Positions 11,201 to 26,200 of a DNA stretch of 64,000 nucleotides are shown here, one piece after another. The DNA is from Triops longicaudatus (Eukaryota; Arthropoda; Branchiopoda; Notostraca; Triopsidae). The notes beneath the pieces are model-generated. The model had not been told where the DNA came from. It saw nothing but the letters and a program-made list of their open reading frames with translations, and ran no database searches. The DNA lies in assembly GCA_022885665.1 (NCBI GenBank), contig JAGQDJ010000047.1:248001-312000 (forward strand), in the 5' to 3' direction. Position numbers and translations under genes: made by a program. Numbering within the stretch: the first letter of the stretch is position 1; each line of letters begins with the position of its first letter.

Positions 11201-14200
11201 GCAACGAAGCTAACCACGATCGTGTCGAGGATTATGATACGGAGTTGTCGAGTATGCACTTTTTTCTCCCCTATTTGCCCTTGTGTAAACGAGTATCGAG
11301 GGAAAGGGCAGCTAACCCCTAAATACGGCTTTAGAGATAATAAAAGATTCACAAGTCGTAGCACTATCCTTTAGTTAACAAGCGTACACACACTTTACGC
11401 AACTCGAGAACACCAGCAAGTGCGAGGGAAATTTTGATCACTCTTGTTAACTTGACTTATGACAAATTCGGTAACACGCCACTAGGGATCCAAGAATTAG
11501 TTTAGGAATTCACGTTTTTTGCTACTTACTCGTTATTTATTTGTTTGTAGGTGGCTAGTTAATGTAGTAAGGTGGGAGGTATTCTTCTAAAATGAAGCTA
11601 AATACATAAAATAAAAAATATAAATAGAAAATAAAAAATACATGTCACTTTTATGAGAACCAGGATGAGGACTTATAAAGTCTGATTACGTCAACCAAAC
11701 AAACACATATGAGACTACTGAATTTTTTAAATAACATTTATTGTCTTCGCTGATTTTTAAGGAGATTGGTAGGAACACTTTTTGTTGTTCAATAAGCGAA
11801 ATGATTAGGACGTGAATATTCAGGACGCGCGGGTCTTTTAGCACTAGACTGGTCTTAAAGTTCTTGGGAGTTTAGCCTCGCCCTTACTGTGTTACCGAGT
11901 TATCTGCATTACTTGCTTGAACTGCGAACGAACTTTAGATTCACTGGAATGAATTAAAAGTTTGAAAGAGGTATGACCACGCCTAAGAGGAAGCCCAGTG
12001 ATTCCAAAGCTGAGATTAACAAATAAATATTTTCATTGCGTACTAATAAGGGTGGTAATACTGTCAGTTCCAACAAAAGTTACATCAAGCAAGGTAGGAT
12101 TTCCAACTTTTAGGGCCACGCCCTTAACACAGTTATCACAAAAGGACAAAGAACTGCCGAAATAAATACGCTGGATATGTTATCACTGACATAGCGAGGT
12201 GCAGTAAAAGTTAGCAAAAATGGTGACAGTTTGACCAACTTTTTTCAACAAATTTTTTACAACAAATTTTTCAAGTATTTATAAAATTATTTATCAAAAG
12301 AGTGCTAGCTCGTTTGAGCTCTATCTTTCAAATCTTTTTTGTCCTCGAAAGTTTATTAAAAACCTCATTTAGTAGTTTATTTAAGAATTAATTTTGTTTC
12401 TAGAAAAATACAGAGAAATACCTATACTTTTGTTAAAACTGTGTAATTTACCTGTACAGGAGTATTAACCAAACATCTTTATCCTATGAAAATATAAGTT
12501 TATGAAACAAGTTTACGGTGCAACATGTTTATAACAACCAGTAATATGTTCAACGTGATTGTCCTTATACCGCACATAATTTCAAGAGGGAAAAAAAGTA
12601 AAGGAATATGGGGACATCTGTTTCTCTCGCTTGGTGTATTCTTATGAACATTTCTCGTGTTAAGTTGTGATAAAACATTCAACAGCACTCTCCACCTTAA
12701 AAAATTACGATTCTCTAGCGGGGCATAAAACGCTTTACTCCATGCTCCGTTCCTTTCATCTTTTCTCGCTGGAAAAAGGGTGAAAGTAAAAGTTAAAATT
12801 GGTCGTACAGGAAATATCGTAAGGATAGAACGAAATGGAAAATACGGGCCAATCTTATCTTGTGTCTTGCCTTTATAACCTCGACCAAGGGCTGCTTTTC
12901 TTCACGACCTTTATCCTCGAAATCCAGTTGAATACGAGAGAGAAAAAGACCAGACGAATAAAGATGGACTTAACGGACGTACGAAAAGTTTTATTGGCGG
13001 TAGTTGCACGGCACGGAGCAACTCCAAAACGGGAATATTTTCTGAGGGAGATAATGTTTACCCCCCCACCCTTGAAATCGTAATATCTCGTACTATACAG
13101 GCAATACCAAAGGAAAGTGCAGGACTTGTACGTACGACGAGCCCCGGGAAATCGAGATTACGCCCTTGTTCCAATCAGGTTGATTGGACCGTAGAAGTAG
13201 TAAAATTGCCAGTACTTTGTTGCTTTTTATGAACCGTTTCAGACTCAGCGTTAGGGCAGGAAAAGATGAAAACGAAGGAGGAAAATAGAAAGAAATCGAG
13301 AAGTTCTGAGTCAGCAATATTTTAATTGTTCATCGGATTATATGATTCTGATACTCCTGATTTGCGACTTGGGAACTGCAATTGTCATGTTTGAACTCTC
13401 TGAAAAGGATTTCTCAGGTAATACAATCAATGGGGCGGGAAAAGGTGACAATAAAGAGAAGCGAAATAATAAGAGAAAGGTTAATAGTCGAACTTCTGTG
13501 CCTTGCAATATACGGTGTGTTATATGAATTTTATTGCAACCATATTTCATTCCTTATGGACAAATTGAAAGTCTCACCATGAAACGGGAAAACTTTTTAT
13601 ATATTGAATGCCTGTTCGTGTGCTTAAAGTCAATAATATCCACTAAGGCTCTTGTGGTGTGAAAGGTCGGCAAAAAACTCAATGATGTCGCGCAAGAATG
13701 GTAAGAATGTTAGTCAATGCGAAGCCCAAAGGAGGTAAATGTGTGCATTCGAACGTGTAAGCTGGTACTTTTAAGACCACTTTACCTCCCGCTCGTCACA
13801 TTAACAGACAGCACTTTCGAGGACGTTGGCTTTTTTCGCCTTTTTTTGGCTAATATCGGAGTAGTGGAACAATGTGAGCATTGTTAAATTGTTCTGTACA
13901 TGAAGCCTTCATGTAGCAGTACTTTTTAAGGCAATAGTTTTTTGGCTAAGCTCTACTACCACCAATGGCCAGCAGCTAATTAAATGCATTATAAGGATAA
14001 GGTTAGTCTCGATTGGTTGCAAGCTTTACGTGCCCCCGGAGCTGTTGCTTAGAAAGCCCACACTGTCTTGTCTTCTAGTAAATTACGTGAATTCAACGTA
14101 TGAGGATAGGATTAGTCTAATTGAGATTATAGCTGAAAGGAATTCGGGCCAGATGACTGAATCAACTCCTAAGAAATTAGTTTCAGGGCTGTCTTAATCC

Positions 14201-17200
14201 TACCGCGTATCCCTGGGCACAGCACTACATTGGCACAGTACAGCTTTTTTTTAAAAAAAAAAAAAACTTTACAGAAATTGTAAAGCGAAGTTTAGACCTG
14301 TTGATGATATTACACATGCTCTTTATGTGTCTATGTCTATGCTTTCAATAGCGTATACTCAATTTAATTAAAAAAAGAGAAGAGAAAATTGAGATAAAAT
14401 ATAACGAGACAAAATAACGGCGCAGTATCGTAGGAGTGTACCGCTAGGTGATGGAAACGCAAAGACTTGCGTGTAGACCCGTAAGGACAAATTCCGTCCG
14501 GTCAAGTCCGTTTGTCTGCTTGAGTTCTACAGGGAATTAAAAAGTACTTTTCTTTGTTGTTTTTTTATGTTTGTCCCAAATTGGCAAGATATATACACAC
14601 AACTTATGTTTGTTTCTTACTATACAGGTCTTTATGATAAATTACAAAACGGTATATTCATGGCACAGTTTTCTGTTAGCTCTGAAATATGTTGGGACTC
14701 AACCGTCCACGAGTCCAATGGAATTCAGATGATCACAGTTGCAGGTTTGTGACGTGATAAATAATTTTGTAATGTATGTTGAAATTAAAACGCCAATTAC
14801 CTTTCCAAGAGGCTTGTTAAGAGTACACTTGACATTTGCGTTAGAATTTCGCTTTAATACCTTTACATAACGAGTTACTGGCTGCAATGACCGATCTCAA
14901 AGTCACAAGTTATTTAAATGTAAAGAAAGTGCTTCTGATAAAACGAACTTTGGAGACACCGAAGAGGTTTTCTAGTTCCTAAAGGCTCGTCATAGTGTGA
15001 TTCAATCGTACATTGCGATAAGTCCGAATGTACACAATTCGTTATAACCGAAATCCGTTATAACAAGTGTCTGTTACAACCGATATCTATTCTAGCAATT
15101 TTTACTGTTTAGGAAAGTTTCAAGTAACTATTAAGAATATGTAATGAAATTAACTGACAAAAAAGTTTTACGACCAATTTTTTCTTTACAATATTTGCCC
15201 TGACAGGACTCGTTTGTTCCATACACCCTACTTGACAGAGAAATTTTTGCATTTTCTTTTGCATGTCGTGAAATTTTTCGACCGGAAGGTTACGCGTGAT
15301 AAATTTTAAGAAGCAAATGAAAAACCTTTATTAGTTTTGATCGTCTCTAGCATTGTCTACTATATTTTTGGACATCAAATGTCAAACCTTGAAGTTCAGT
15401 AACCGATAACCAAGACTGAATGTAAGAGATCCATGTCCACAGATATGTAAAGAACGTAGCCAGGAAATAAAGGACAAAGGCAAGGAAAAAAGTACACGAA
15501 AAATGGAAATTTATCCACTACCTTTCAATGGTTTTTGCGACTGCTCCGCAATTACTAAATAATGGTTATGGATAACACTGTGTTGCAAAAACGGAAAAGA
15601 CGAGGGTGGAGGTTTCTCAGGGTAAAAAGAAGGTTACGAGTACGCTGGGTGGAGTATCAAACGTTATCCATCAAAATCCTGTGATGAAGAAGGGTGTTAC
15701 GACTTCCTTTTGCCCTTTCCGATCTTCTGGTAGCTTAGTCCCCACTAATTGCGTTTACCAAATTATCTCGCACTTTATCCCTTTTAGCGTAAACCTTATA
15801 GGGTCGATTTTGGGGTACCGTGCACGCCATGATAAACTCGTTAGATTCTACTATGACTTTAGTACCATACCCTACAACCGTGTTGTATATATCTCTAGAA
15901 AAATATGACAATAAAGTGCGATTTATTTCGCAAACGAAAGGCTAATATCAAAAATTGAGTTTTGTACCTAACTTTTTTTTTCATAAATGCGTGACACTCT
16001 AAACAGAAAGGTCCAGCTATTCCAATAAGGTTTCACAGTTAAAGATAAACGACGAACGAAGAAGAACCATTTTATCTTTCTTTCTGGAATGCAAGAAGAC
16101 GGTGAAATAATGAAATATTTTATAGAACACGTGGGCTTGAACCGCATGGAAATTACTAAAGATATCAACGTTTTGAAATACCAGGCTTGACTCTTAAGTT
16201 GGGTTAGCTTGTGTGCGGCTTCCGTCGCACGCCGGGTGTCCGTTGTTTTCATTTGCCGATGCCGAAAAGGCAAAGAAGATTTTTTAAAATTTATTTTTAT
16301 TTTTTTGTTTTATTTTTTTATTTATTTTTATTTATTTTATTATTTTCTTTGGACATGTGTACTGTCCAGAAACACTTGTCATATTCGGGTTCCAGTTCAA
16401 TTCCCGTGTCGGCTCTTTAAAACTCTCAAGGATTTTCGGATTTTCCCTTTTTTTCCCTTGTCCTACTCTCCGCCCACTTTGTCTACGTGCTGTTGTTCTT
16501 TGTGTTTATGCTTTCGGCTGGGGTAAGGTATAGGTTTGAGGGCCTTGTAAGACTCTTAAGCTTCCCTAACATTTATAATTACGAAGTTTTCTGCTCTTTT
16601 TGTCTCCTTTTCTCTCTACCGGGTCAGGTTTTTGATATAACGTGAAGTGCAATTTCTTCTGTGGTGGAGATGAACTTAAAAGTGTTTTGAAGTTCTCGAG
16701 CAGCGACAAATTCTTACCTCCACGGGAAAAAAAAATCCCTTTTTCCTCTTTGGTTAAAAAAGAAGAGGACTCAAAGAAGTTGGACAAATATTTGGACGCT
16801 TTGCAAGAGGTCAAAGCGTTTGAGTTGAGGAATCTTAGGAGAAGGGGTTATACTACTAGTTTCGTAAAGCCCACCCGAAAGAAAAGAAGAAAAAACTCTG
16901 GAGACTAACGGAGTTCTTTTGCCCTCGGGCACGATTATATAAAAGAGTCGAAATTGAACTCCGCAGGGCAGACGTTTGACAATCGGGAATAGCTTTTAAG
17001 CCTCCGAAACGAGAAAATGTGACGCGTTTTAAGGCCTTTTCCTGGAGGAAATTCAACCACCAGAAAAAAATGCGGGAAAAACGCCTCGAGGTAATGTCGA
17101 GAGTTTCAAAATGGAACCGTCATGAAAAATTTACCAGGAAAGTACTGGAAAATAATATTACAATTTTGTATTGACAATCCTGTGTTTACGTTCATCATAG

Positions 17201-20200
17201 TTAATCGTCTCACTTACTAAGCTATTGCCTGTAATTTGGCTATAATTTCTTCATAATGAGCAATGAACCTAAAATTGGAGTACTGGAGATGAAAGTATCA
17301 GATAACCTGGAAGAAATAAACACAATAGCTGGTTTTGTTAGCTGGAAAGGATACTTTCTTCTATGGGCCCGTGACGTACGACAAGAAAAAAAAAAAAAAA
17401 AAAAAAAAACAACGAGGATTATCTTGTAAGATGAGGAGCAGTGTGTACTACCCTGACGTTGGTTTGCAAATAAGGGTCGAAAAGGCGTGAAATCTTTTGT
17501 ACTCGCGAAAACGAGTGAATGATCCAGATAATACTGGCTTCCTCTTTTTGCTGCCCATTTGCAAGGGCTTAATTCCCTGGATTGGAAGTACGTTCGAAGT
17601 GGTGCTAGCAGGACAGAGCTGTAGATAAGGAGGGTTTTTAATGGTTGAGTAGACGAGTCGTAGGATACTTTAAAGGACAGCACTGAGTTCTTTAAGTGTG
17701 TCCTTTTTGTTAGGCACGGGAAGAAAATAAGGTGAAGTAGGATAAATAGTAGAGAGAACTAAATCCCCTAAAGAACACTTACGAGCATGAGCTGGTACAC
17801 ACACTCAATCAATCACCATTTGGATCCAACGAAGGAAGAATGAATCGCGGGTGGCTCAGGTGCGAAATCCCAATAGGTTTGAAAGCTACTTACCATTGTC
17901 TGATCTCTTTCTCCGCAACTGCAATAAAAAAAAAGAAATATCACAATTAGAGATTAGAGCAAAACTTGTTACGAAATACTAATTGAATTACAGTCACAAT
18001 TTTAAATAGATATTTTCAGAGACGTCTACGACGAATCTATTTTTTTCTAGCTTTTGATCAAATTACAGAAAACTTTTACAAAATTCCATTACGTGCGTGT
18101 AACGTGTTTTGATCACATTGAGCTCGACGGTGTCACAATATGGAGTTTTAACGTTTTCTGCATGCTCCTTTTTTCTTTTGCTGTATGATTTCTGTGATAT
18201 TCTTTTTTTCTGAAATTAATAAAAATATTTTATCCATAAATATGGGAAACGGAAACGTGCAAATGCCGTATCGATTACATCCTTATGCGGTATGAAATAG
18301 CAATTCTAAATTACCGAACGAAATATGTAAGTGCTGTAAATTACCGAACGAAAGTCCATAATAAGCTTACTATTATGTGACATAATGTATATATTTGTTA
18401 TTGTTTTAACTGTTACATCAACAACTATTAAAGTGAAACGATGTACGGCAACGAGCAAAGCTCACGCCGATGNATATTTGTTATTGTTTTAACTGTTACA
18501 TCAACAACTATTAAAGTGAAACGATGTACGGCAACGAGCAAAGCTCACGCCGATGAAATAAATAAAAAAATAGCAATGAGTGCAGTTAGGAAATAGCAAT
18601 TACTCTTAGGAAATCTCACATGCTTTTGAACGAACTGATCGGATTAGACATGATTTTCTTTTTGAATGTGCTTAAATTAAGTGGATTTTGCCCTGAGCGT
18701 GCATTCGCTATAGCGTGCTAAATACTAAGGGAATTGTTTGTAAGACTTTTTCAAATCTTCTCCGACGTGCCACACCTACCGTGTATCCTAGCATACTAGA
18801 AACGCACGTTAAAGCAGTATACGCCTCCGAAAGCTATTACGTGTACATTACCCCATGTGCCCAGCGGTTTGTTCCGTAATAGCTGTCCTAGATATACTTA
18901 TGTCCCAGATGAGTGTCGCACCGACAATTTTCGCCCATTACCCAAATGAAATTGTTGACAAGGCTATACATAACACTTACGCCTACACATTTATACGTAT
19001 AGTAGAGTAAAAGGGTTTAGTAATGGGTCTTTTAACTACCACCGTAAAGCATGTAGGACACGTTTTCGGTCGCATGAAGTTTCGCTAAAGCGTTGGATCA
19101 CAGAAAGCTTTTTGACACAATAAATGAAGAGCATTCACGGACTACGAAAAATTAGGAAACATCCTACTGCATTAAAATCTTGCCGAAGCAAACTTCCTAT
19201 ACAGGAAAATTGTTCGACAAACATGAATTTCACTATATTGAGTGCTTTTGTGTTATTTTACATGTCCAGAATAAAAAAAAAACTTCACAATCGCTGAGCG
19301 TTCGTTATAAGATTGAACACAAAAGCGAGTTGAGTGGTTGAAGCACTATTGACTTTTATTTATTTCGGTTAAAACTAATTTTGGTTAGCATGAAAATATT
19401 AAGAGGTCGACGAACTGTGTCCGGCGAGTTCTGCCTTTTGTAAGTTTCTTCGACGGGTAAACACTTCGAGTTTTATTTGTTTCGCGTGCAGCCGCCTAAG
19501 TGCAACCAGACAATGCATACTGACAGACGCAATATGCGAAGTTGCGGCGTACGCTAAACATGCTCCCTTTCATATCACACAAATATAGATCGTAAATTCT
19601 GGAATGTATGCTCGCTAGATAGTCTAGAAATTTCAGAGATTCCTACATTAGTTTATCTTCCTTAATTAGTTAATCTTGCGGTAATTAAACGCTGTATGCT
19701 TTGTATAAAGCAGTTTAAATAGGATTCAAGAAATATTCTAGAAATAAAATAATAATTTCTAGAATTATTCTAGAAAAAAAAAATAATTAATTTCCCCCCA
19801 CAAAAAAATAAATATAATAAAATTGGACAGTTTCTTGGCCACTTTAGCTCTCCCATTTCCTACCTATTTTTTTTTTCTCAGCTTTTTTATGATAGGAAAC
19901 CCGAGATTTCCGTACTTGGGCTGGAACTGTGCTACAGCACGATAGTAAAGTGAGGAAAGTGATCTTTAGAGGGGAGGCGGAATTGAATCTATTGAGTTAC
20001 AGCCCCGATATACCAAAGTTGGTTCTTATTTGGAGGTGGGTTAACAAAAAAGTTGAAAGATAGGCGACCAAATGGTAAAGACCAAGAGCAAACGAAAAAA
20101 AAAGACAAGTTTGAAAGGAAAAGTTTTTCGTCTGGCACAGTTGTATACTTTCTGGCTCCGTTTCGTGCTACCTTTCAAGGAAACGAAATAAATTGATCAT

Positions 20201-23200
20201 TCTGCTTCAACCCTCCCCCGACTCCCCAGTTTCTCTATTGTGTTTACTCCTGCCAAGTTAGTCTTAATTCCCTGAGGTGCATAATAAAGCAGGCGCAATT
20301 AGAGTAAGCCAGTCCTAGCCTGTAGTAATAAGAAATGCATACAAAAACTAGGCTTCAACGGAACGTTCCTTCACCCTGTATAAAAGATAAATTACTGCAT
20401 GTTGCTCTAATTTCTGACATCCTTCCTTCGTCGTGTGCACGTCAGCTCCCATGGCCTGTTGAAACGAATTTTGACGCCTTAGAACTATTTGATCAATCGA
20501 ATTCTTGATTAGTAGAATTACTTTCGGTTTTATTACGTAAAAATTTTGTCTTGATGTATTAATTTTTTAATTTGACAGAAAGTACTATATATACAGCTTA
20601 AACAATTTTTTTTACGCAAATTGGTCTTCATATTATCACGATAGGAATTTATTGGACGTTACTTTCTTATAACCAAAAAATTTACCTAAAACTACGGTAA
20701 ATTTTCAAAGGTTCGTTAATCGAACAATCTATACGTTTGCCTGCAACTTGTCTTTATTGTGTTTCCAAGAATAGGCTACAATGCAGTAGATTCTCAAAGG
20801 TGGTACTGATTCAGCGACTTTCGAGTAAGGAACGAATAATCACCACGCCCCACGTCAGTATTTTTTGTTCTTTTCTCCAGAGAACTAGAGGTCGAAAAGC
20901 GATGAAATGCATCTTCTCTGAAAACCAGTGGACTGTAAATTGGGTCCCTTACGCCCTCTTTTCATTTCCACATTACGGTCTTGTAAAGCAGTGGCTAGAG
21001 AGAAAACCACGACAGCAATAGGGCTAACGAACTAGAGAAAATAAATACGTAAATTAGAATAAAAACGCAATAAAATGTTTGTGCCTAAAACATAACCGAA
21101 ACCCTAGCAAGCCTTAGAACCTTCTTGTTGCTTGACCATGTGTCAACTCACGAGCTTAGTGAGCGTCCACACACCCATTTCCTGTAAGAAGGTTAAAGGG
21201 GTGAAATAACGATTCCATAAGGCCTTTGCACAGTTCTGGATAAAGCGTATTGGACGGATTTCTTTGAAAACGACGACAGTAGATCTACGTTTTGTGAGGC
21301 GGGTTTTTATTCGTTCACGGGAGCTGATTTTGAGGAGACCCGCAAATCGATAAGCTTTCAGAAGTTTGGAGTGGCCCTCTATCGGCCGTTTTTGGAGAAA
21401 AGGTTGCGGAGCCTTGTTCCGTACCACAGAGCTGATAAATGAGACTCGTTTGTCAAAGTCCTTGTCGCTCAACCTGAAAGCTTGTACGAAATTCACTTGT
21501 TTCTAAAGCCCTGCTTAGATATTTTTCTTTACCCGCCATTTCTTCCGCTCCCAATACAGGATTTTTCCAGATACCGTAATTTATACAGAATGTCACGAAC
21601 AAACATAATTCAAATTTCTTAAAGTATTTGTTAGTATAATAAAAATGTAAGCAAAATTAAATAAAATATTGGCATCTTTATGCACAAAATATTAAAACAA
21701 CTTAATTTAGTGTAAAGGGAAATTTAATGTTAAGATTGAAATGTTTTGAAAGTAAAGACCAAAAGATCTCAAGCTTGCTATTCACTTTGCTCATGTTATT
21801 TCTCACCCTCTTTGTTCCAGCTGGAACATTTTTACTTCCTAGCTCATTAACGCCTACTCCAGCAGGGAACATCACTGTCAGGAACACAGTATTTTCCACT
21901 GTAACTTGTGAAGAATAAACATTCTATTGTATTACAAACGGCTCCGAATTTCGACGGCAGAAAACTGCCTCCCCTTTGAGTTAATTATCTATACACAGAC
22001 GAACTCGGTTGTGTTAATTGTGTATTGTAACACCTTGTACTAATTATCCTTTTCTCACACACCCCCAAAGCCCAGAAGCTTGTTTGGGAAGGTTCGATGG
22101 GCTGCATTTGTAATGCTGCATATGTACAGCAATGACCTCATGGTGTTTCCTTTTCTCATCTCTCCCTTCCGTCATTCCATCTCACAAAATAGGATGTTCT
22201 GTGTAACGCCTTCGAGTTATTTTCACAGCCTCAAAATGTGGCGGCAGAAATTCCACCTTTCTTTTTGCAAGACTTGGGTTGGACGAAGCAAAACTGGGTG
22301 GGTAGGGCGAAAGTGAGAGTGAAAGCAAGCAAGCTTTAGCGAATGGAACCAACCCATGGAAATCAATGACGGAATGGAAGGAGTTGGGACGCGAAGAAAT
22401 TGTCGATGTGTTTCTCTTTACTGTCTTCATCCCTTCCCAGACTCGGGTCGCTCGGTTTCTTCGCCGCTATTTCCTTGCGACGGCGGGTATCGGCAAGCCG
22501 TCCGTAAGTCCGGCAGTGGTGGTATCCTTGATCTATTTCTTTCGTAGGGATGAGATATTGTCATGCGATTTGCCAGTTGCGTTAGGCTAAGAAAAGGTCA
22601 GTACTCTAGCGAAGGAAGCAAACAGAAATACAAATCACACAAGACAAACAGAACTAGGAATTTCGATTCCGAGTTCTTATAGCTCTGGAAATGAGAAATG
22701 GTTTTCAGGGAGCTGCATAGGAGTGGACGCCAGTGGAGACGGGGTGGAAGACAGGGTTGTGAAAAGGAGGATACAAGGGAGTTAGTCGATGTCAGAAGAA
22801 CACAATTTGACGAAGTCATTTATCCCAGATCTGAACAGAACGATTTTCGTGTTGTTCGTGTCAGAGACCATCTGTTCCAACATTGATGGATGTTTCAGCA
22901 ATTTTGCATCGTCTGGCAGGACTTCTCATAAACGTTAGAATACGACAATTTATCATTGTGGACTTCGTGTAATTTCTTATCGAACCCTTTTATTGAGATT
23001 TCTGACGCACTACGAAAGTTTAACGCGTAGCGCTACCTAGGCACTTTGCTTTTTTTCTTATTTATATTCTTATTTTTCCTTCACATATCTTAACTGTCTT
23101 CTTGCACTACTTCCGGTATTCTCTTAAGTCAATTTTATTTAGTTATTATCTTATTTCAACTTTATTGAGTTATTTCTATGTGCTAACACAAATTCTTGGG

Positions 23201-26200
23201 GAAATTACTTCTTATGGTACGTGTCATGAAGGTTGAAACACAGAAAAGCAACTCCGTAAGCTAAACGTAGTGAACTGTGTTTCATCGAGCAGAAAGCTTC
23301 CTAAGATTCCAATCTATTTCTGCCGCTAGGTGCCATGCAATTTTGCCGTTTTTCCGTGTTAAGCTAAGAATTTTTAGCACTCTTTTTTATTTCTTCCATA
23401 CCCAGCTCTATTCCCTTCATCCCTTAGGTCATTTCTACGTCTGCAATGATACATTGTCTTCGTGCAAGCCAAATTACGCCTTCTTTTTGCCAAAGCTCGT
23501 CTGCCAACAGATGGCGTGTAACGCTAAAAGCCTTTTAGTGAACAAAACCACGGGCGAGGAGATAATATTCAACATCAGCTCGGTGTTAATAGCTAGTGTA
23601 AGTAGGACATGGGGAGTTAAAGAGTCCCTTAAAAAGTACGAAGCAGGGTGGAGGGATGAAATGAGCGGAAGGCTTTTCCTTGTTGCTTTTACTTTGCTCT
23701 TGCAATTGTGATTCCCCGAAGGTCCGTTCTGGAGCTTCGTAAGGAGGTCTGACGGTTGTCATGTTCGTTCGCCTCCGCGAAGAGCTAACAGAAAGGAAGA
23801 GGAGAGGGTGAAAAAGGAGGTTTTGAATTATTTAAACGGCGAGCCCCGTTACAAGCACGCAAAGTTCTTCAGGACAGTCCGGGAGTCTTTCTTGTTGTAG
23901 ATATTGCTACCGATGGACAACAGTGAAAACGTAACAGGAGTTCTCAGTTCGTAAGGGCGAGTGGATGGAGGGGGGATGAGATTATGTACTAAGGAGAAAA
24001 AATCGGTCCCCTCTGAATACACTTATACTGTACAATGTTTCTGGAACTTATTTGATCCAGTATTATTGCTTTTCATTTATTTCTTCTTTTCATTTATTTC
24101 ATGTATTTCTTCTTTCGGATAAACAAGAATCGGTTTGATTGCAATGTTAGATTTCTTTGTGGAAAAAACTGATGGTTACTCAGACCGACCTTCCGAAGAT
24201 TCCAGTATAACAAAGACTACTCTGACACACGTGGAATCTCCTTTGATGAACATAGAAGTGTAAAGTGGCCCATAGAAGTTTCTGAAAGAGTGCGACTGAG
24301 GACACGGATTTCGTACCTTTTTTTAATAAGCGTAAAATAAAAAGATTATTAAGTGACCGAGGAAAACAGTTAAATGGATTAGATGTGGAATAGTAGGACA
24401 AGAAATAAAGACATTGACAGGTTTTTTCTTTCGACTTTGGTTAATATTTTCTATAATTCTTTCGCAAAATTTCATGCTTTGGACTCTTTTTGCATGTACT
24501 TGAGGTTTGTACAACACAAATATCTCCACTTAGGAAAATTTATATTCTTTATGAACATTATTTACATACTTCGCAACACATGTGATGTTACAGTTTTTCG
24601 ATCTTGAGAGATCACTCACAAAAAGATTTTACTAATGTGCTGTTGCATAAATTCTTCTGGCTTACACTGGAAACAAATCGAACCAAAGTAAGATTTCAAT
24701 GGAAGATATTACGTGTAATAAGATTGCGATTTTCATAGTTTACCAAGATTCAATTTCATGCTGAGTTTGTAGCGTAATTTGGGTAAGTCACTTTAAATTT
24801 GTACACCCCCAAAAATCTCCAGAAGCAAGTCAGTCCAACTTAAGGATGTACATTTTAACCACTTTATTTTACAATCAGTTCTGCACATCTCGCAATAATG
24901 ACTTCTCGCATTTAAAACGATTTAAAAGCTTGGAGACTAAACTTCGACCGCCTGTCTGAAACCTTCCATTTTTGCGCTATGTTAAATTTATTAAAATATT
25001 TCCCCAATTCTCTCAAAACAATCAAACAGGAAAATTCAATTATTCAAACGCAATTTTTAGATATCGGATTGGTATATCCAAATCGCATTTGCAGTACAAC
25101 TCCATAAAAGATAAGTCGAAAACATCGCTTCTGTTTGAAAACAGACTTCTGAACTTGTGCACTGTTCAATTCGGTGAGAAAGGGAGGAGATAAATTGAAT
25201 TTTGATCCCTGTACCGAACTTGCCCTGAATTGTTTCTATATGTATAAATATTTCAACTTCCTCCGGAATGCTAACCCTGCAAGGTACTGCGCATATAAAT
25301 GTCAAACTTCTGACAACTTCACTCGCGCGGCAGCACTGGGAACATTTCTGGTTAGACAAATGTTCATTTGTAAATTATACTTTTACCCATTCTATTCATT
25401 AACAACTGAACACAACTTGGTTAGTTCACCTAATAGTTTCCACCAAACTTCTGGTAGCGTAATCTGACCATCGATGTCGCTGCTGTGCACACTTAATACT
25501 GCCTATCCTTCCAATGTATGCCTACTATTAGACTCGTGGGAAATGTGAGAGAAACGCGAGTAAATTCAGAACAGTTTCGATGTTAGCTGTTGTGTATTCC
25601 GCAGGTTTTGTTGCAGTGTGAAGATAATATCAATGCTTATAGAACATAGTTGATATTTAAAGGTTAACAAGACTTTAATGTATTCCTTACAGGAGAAAAG
25701 CCTTAGGCCGCTTAGCGCGGTACCGCACCATTTGCTCCCTGGATTTTTTTTTATTTATTACTTTCGTCGGCGTGAGCTTTGCTCGTTGCCGTACATCGTT
25801 TCACTTCAATAGTCGTTGATGTAACAGTTAAAACAACAAATACATACATTATGTCACATAATAGTTAGCTTATGTATGTACTTTCGTTCGGTAATTTTCA
25901 GAACTTACATTCATTTGACTTGAATGGGATTATGAGGGTAACTCTGAATTTCTTCTCTCGAAATTGTCGAATTAGTGCGTTAAGCTAACGGTTATTAGGC
26001 TTACGGCAAAGTTTTACAATATCTTGATCCATGAAATCACAGCCTATAGAGAACTTCGTGAAGAACGCAAAGCAAAACTAATTTTCTCGGACCCCCCCGT
26101 GGACGGTGGGAGAAAACGCTTATTAAAACGGAAAGTTAGAGCGACAGCTGCTCGCCCTGGATCCCGCTCGTAACATCTAGGGTAGCTGACATCTCATAGC

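Noticed and set aside
16380..16420. tRNA-like B-box (GTTCAATTCC)
   Set aside because: No matching A-box or cloverleaf could be drawn around it.
16642..16908. 88-codon Lys/Arg-rich plus-strand frame
   Set aside because: The start is GTG, the composition reflects a purine-rich strand, and no splice context is convincing.
17240..17683. 147-codon minus-strand frame inside a frequenin intron
   Set aside because: It reads through a poly-A/poly-T run as a phenylalanine run and has no recognisable content; its length is only marginally unusual for this base composition.
21143..21496. 117-codon minus-strand frame
   Set aside because: The frame starts with GTG, no family is recognised, and a few frames of this length are expected by chance.
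23277..23711. 144-codon plus-strand frame
   Set aside because: No motif, mixed hydrophobic composition, antisense within frequenin intron 1; borderline for chance.
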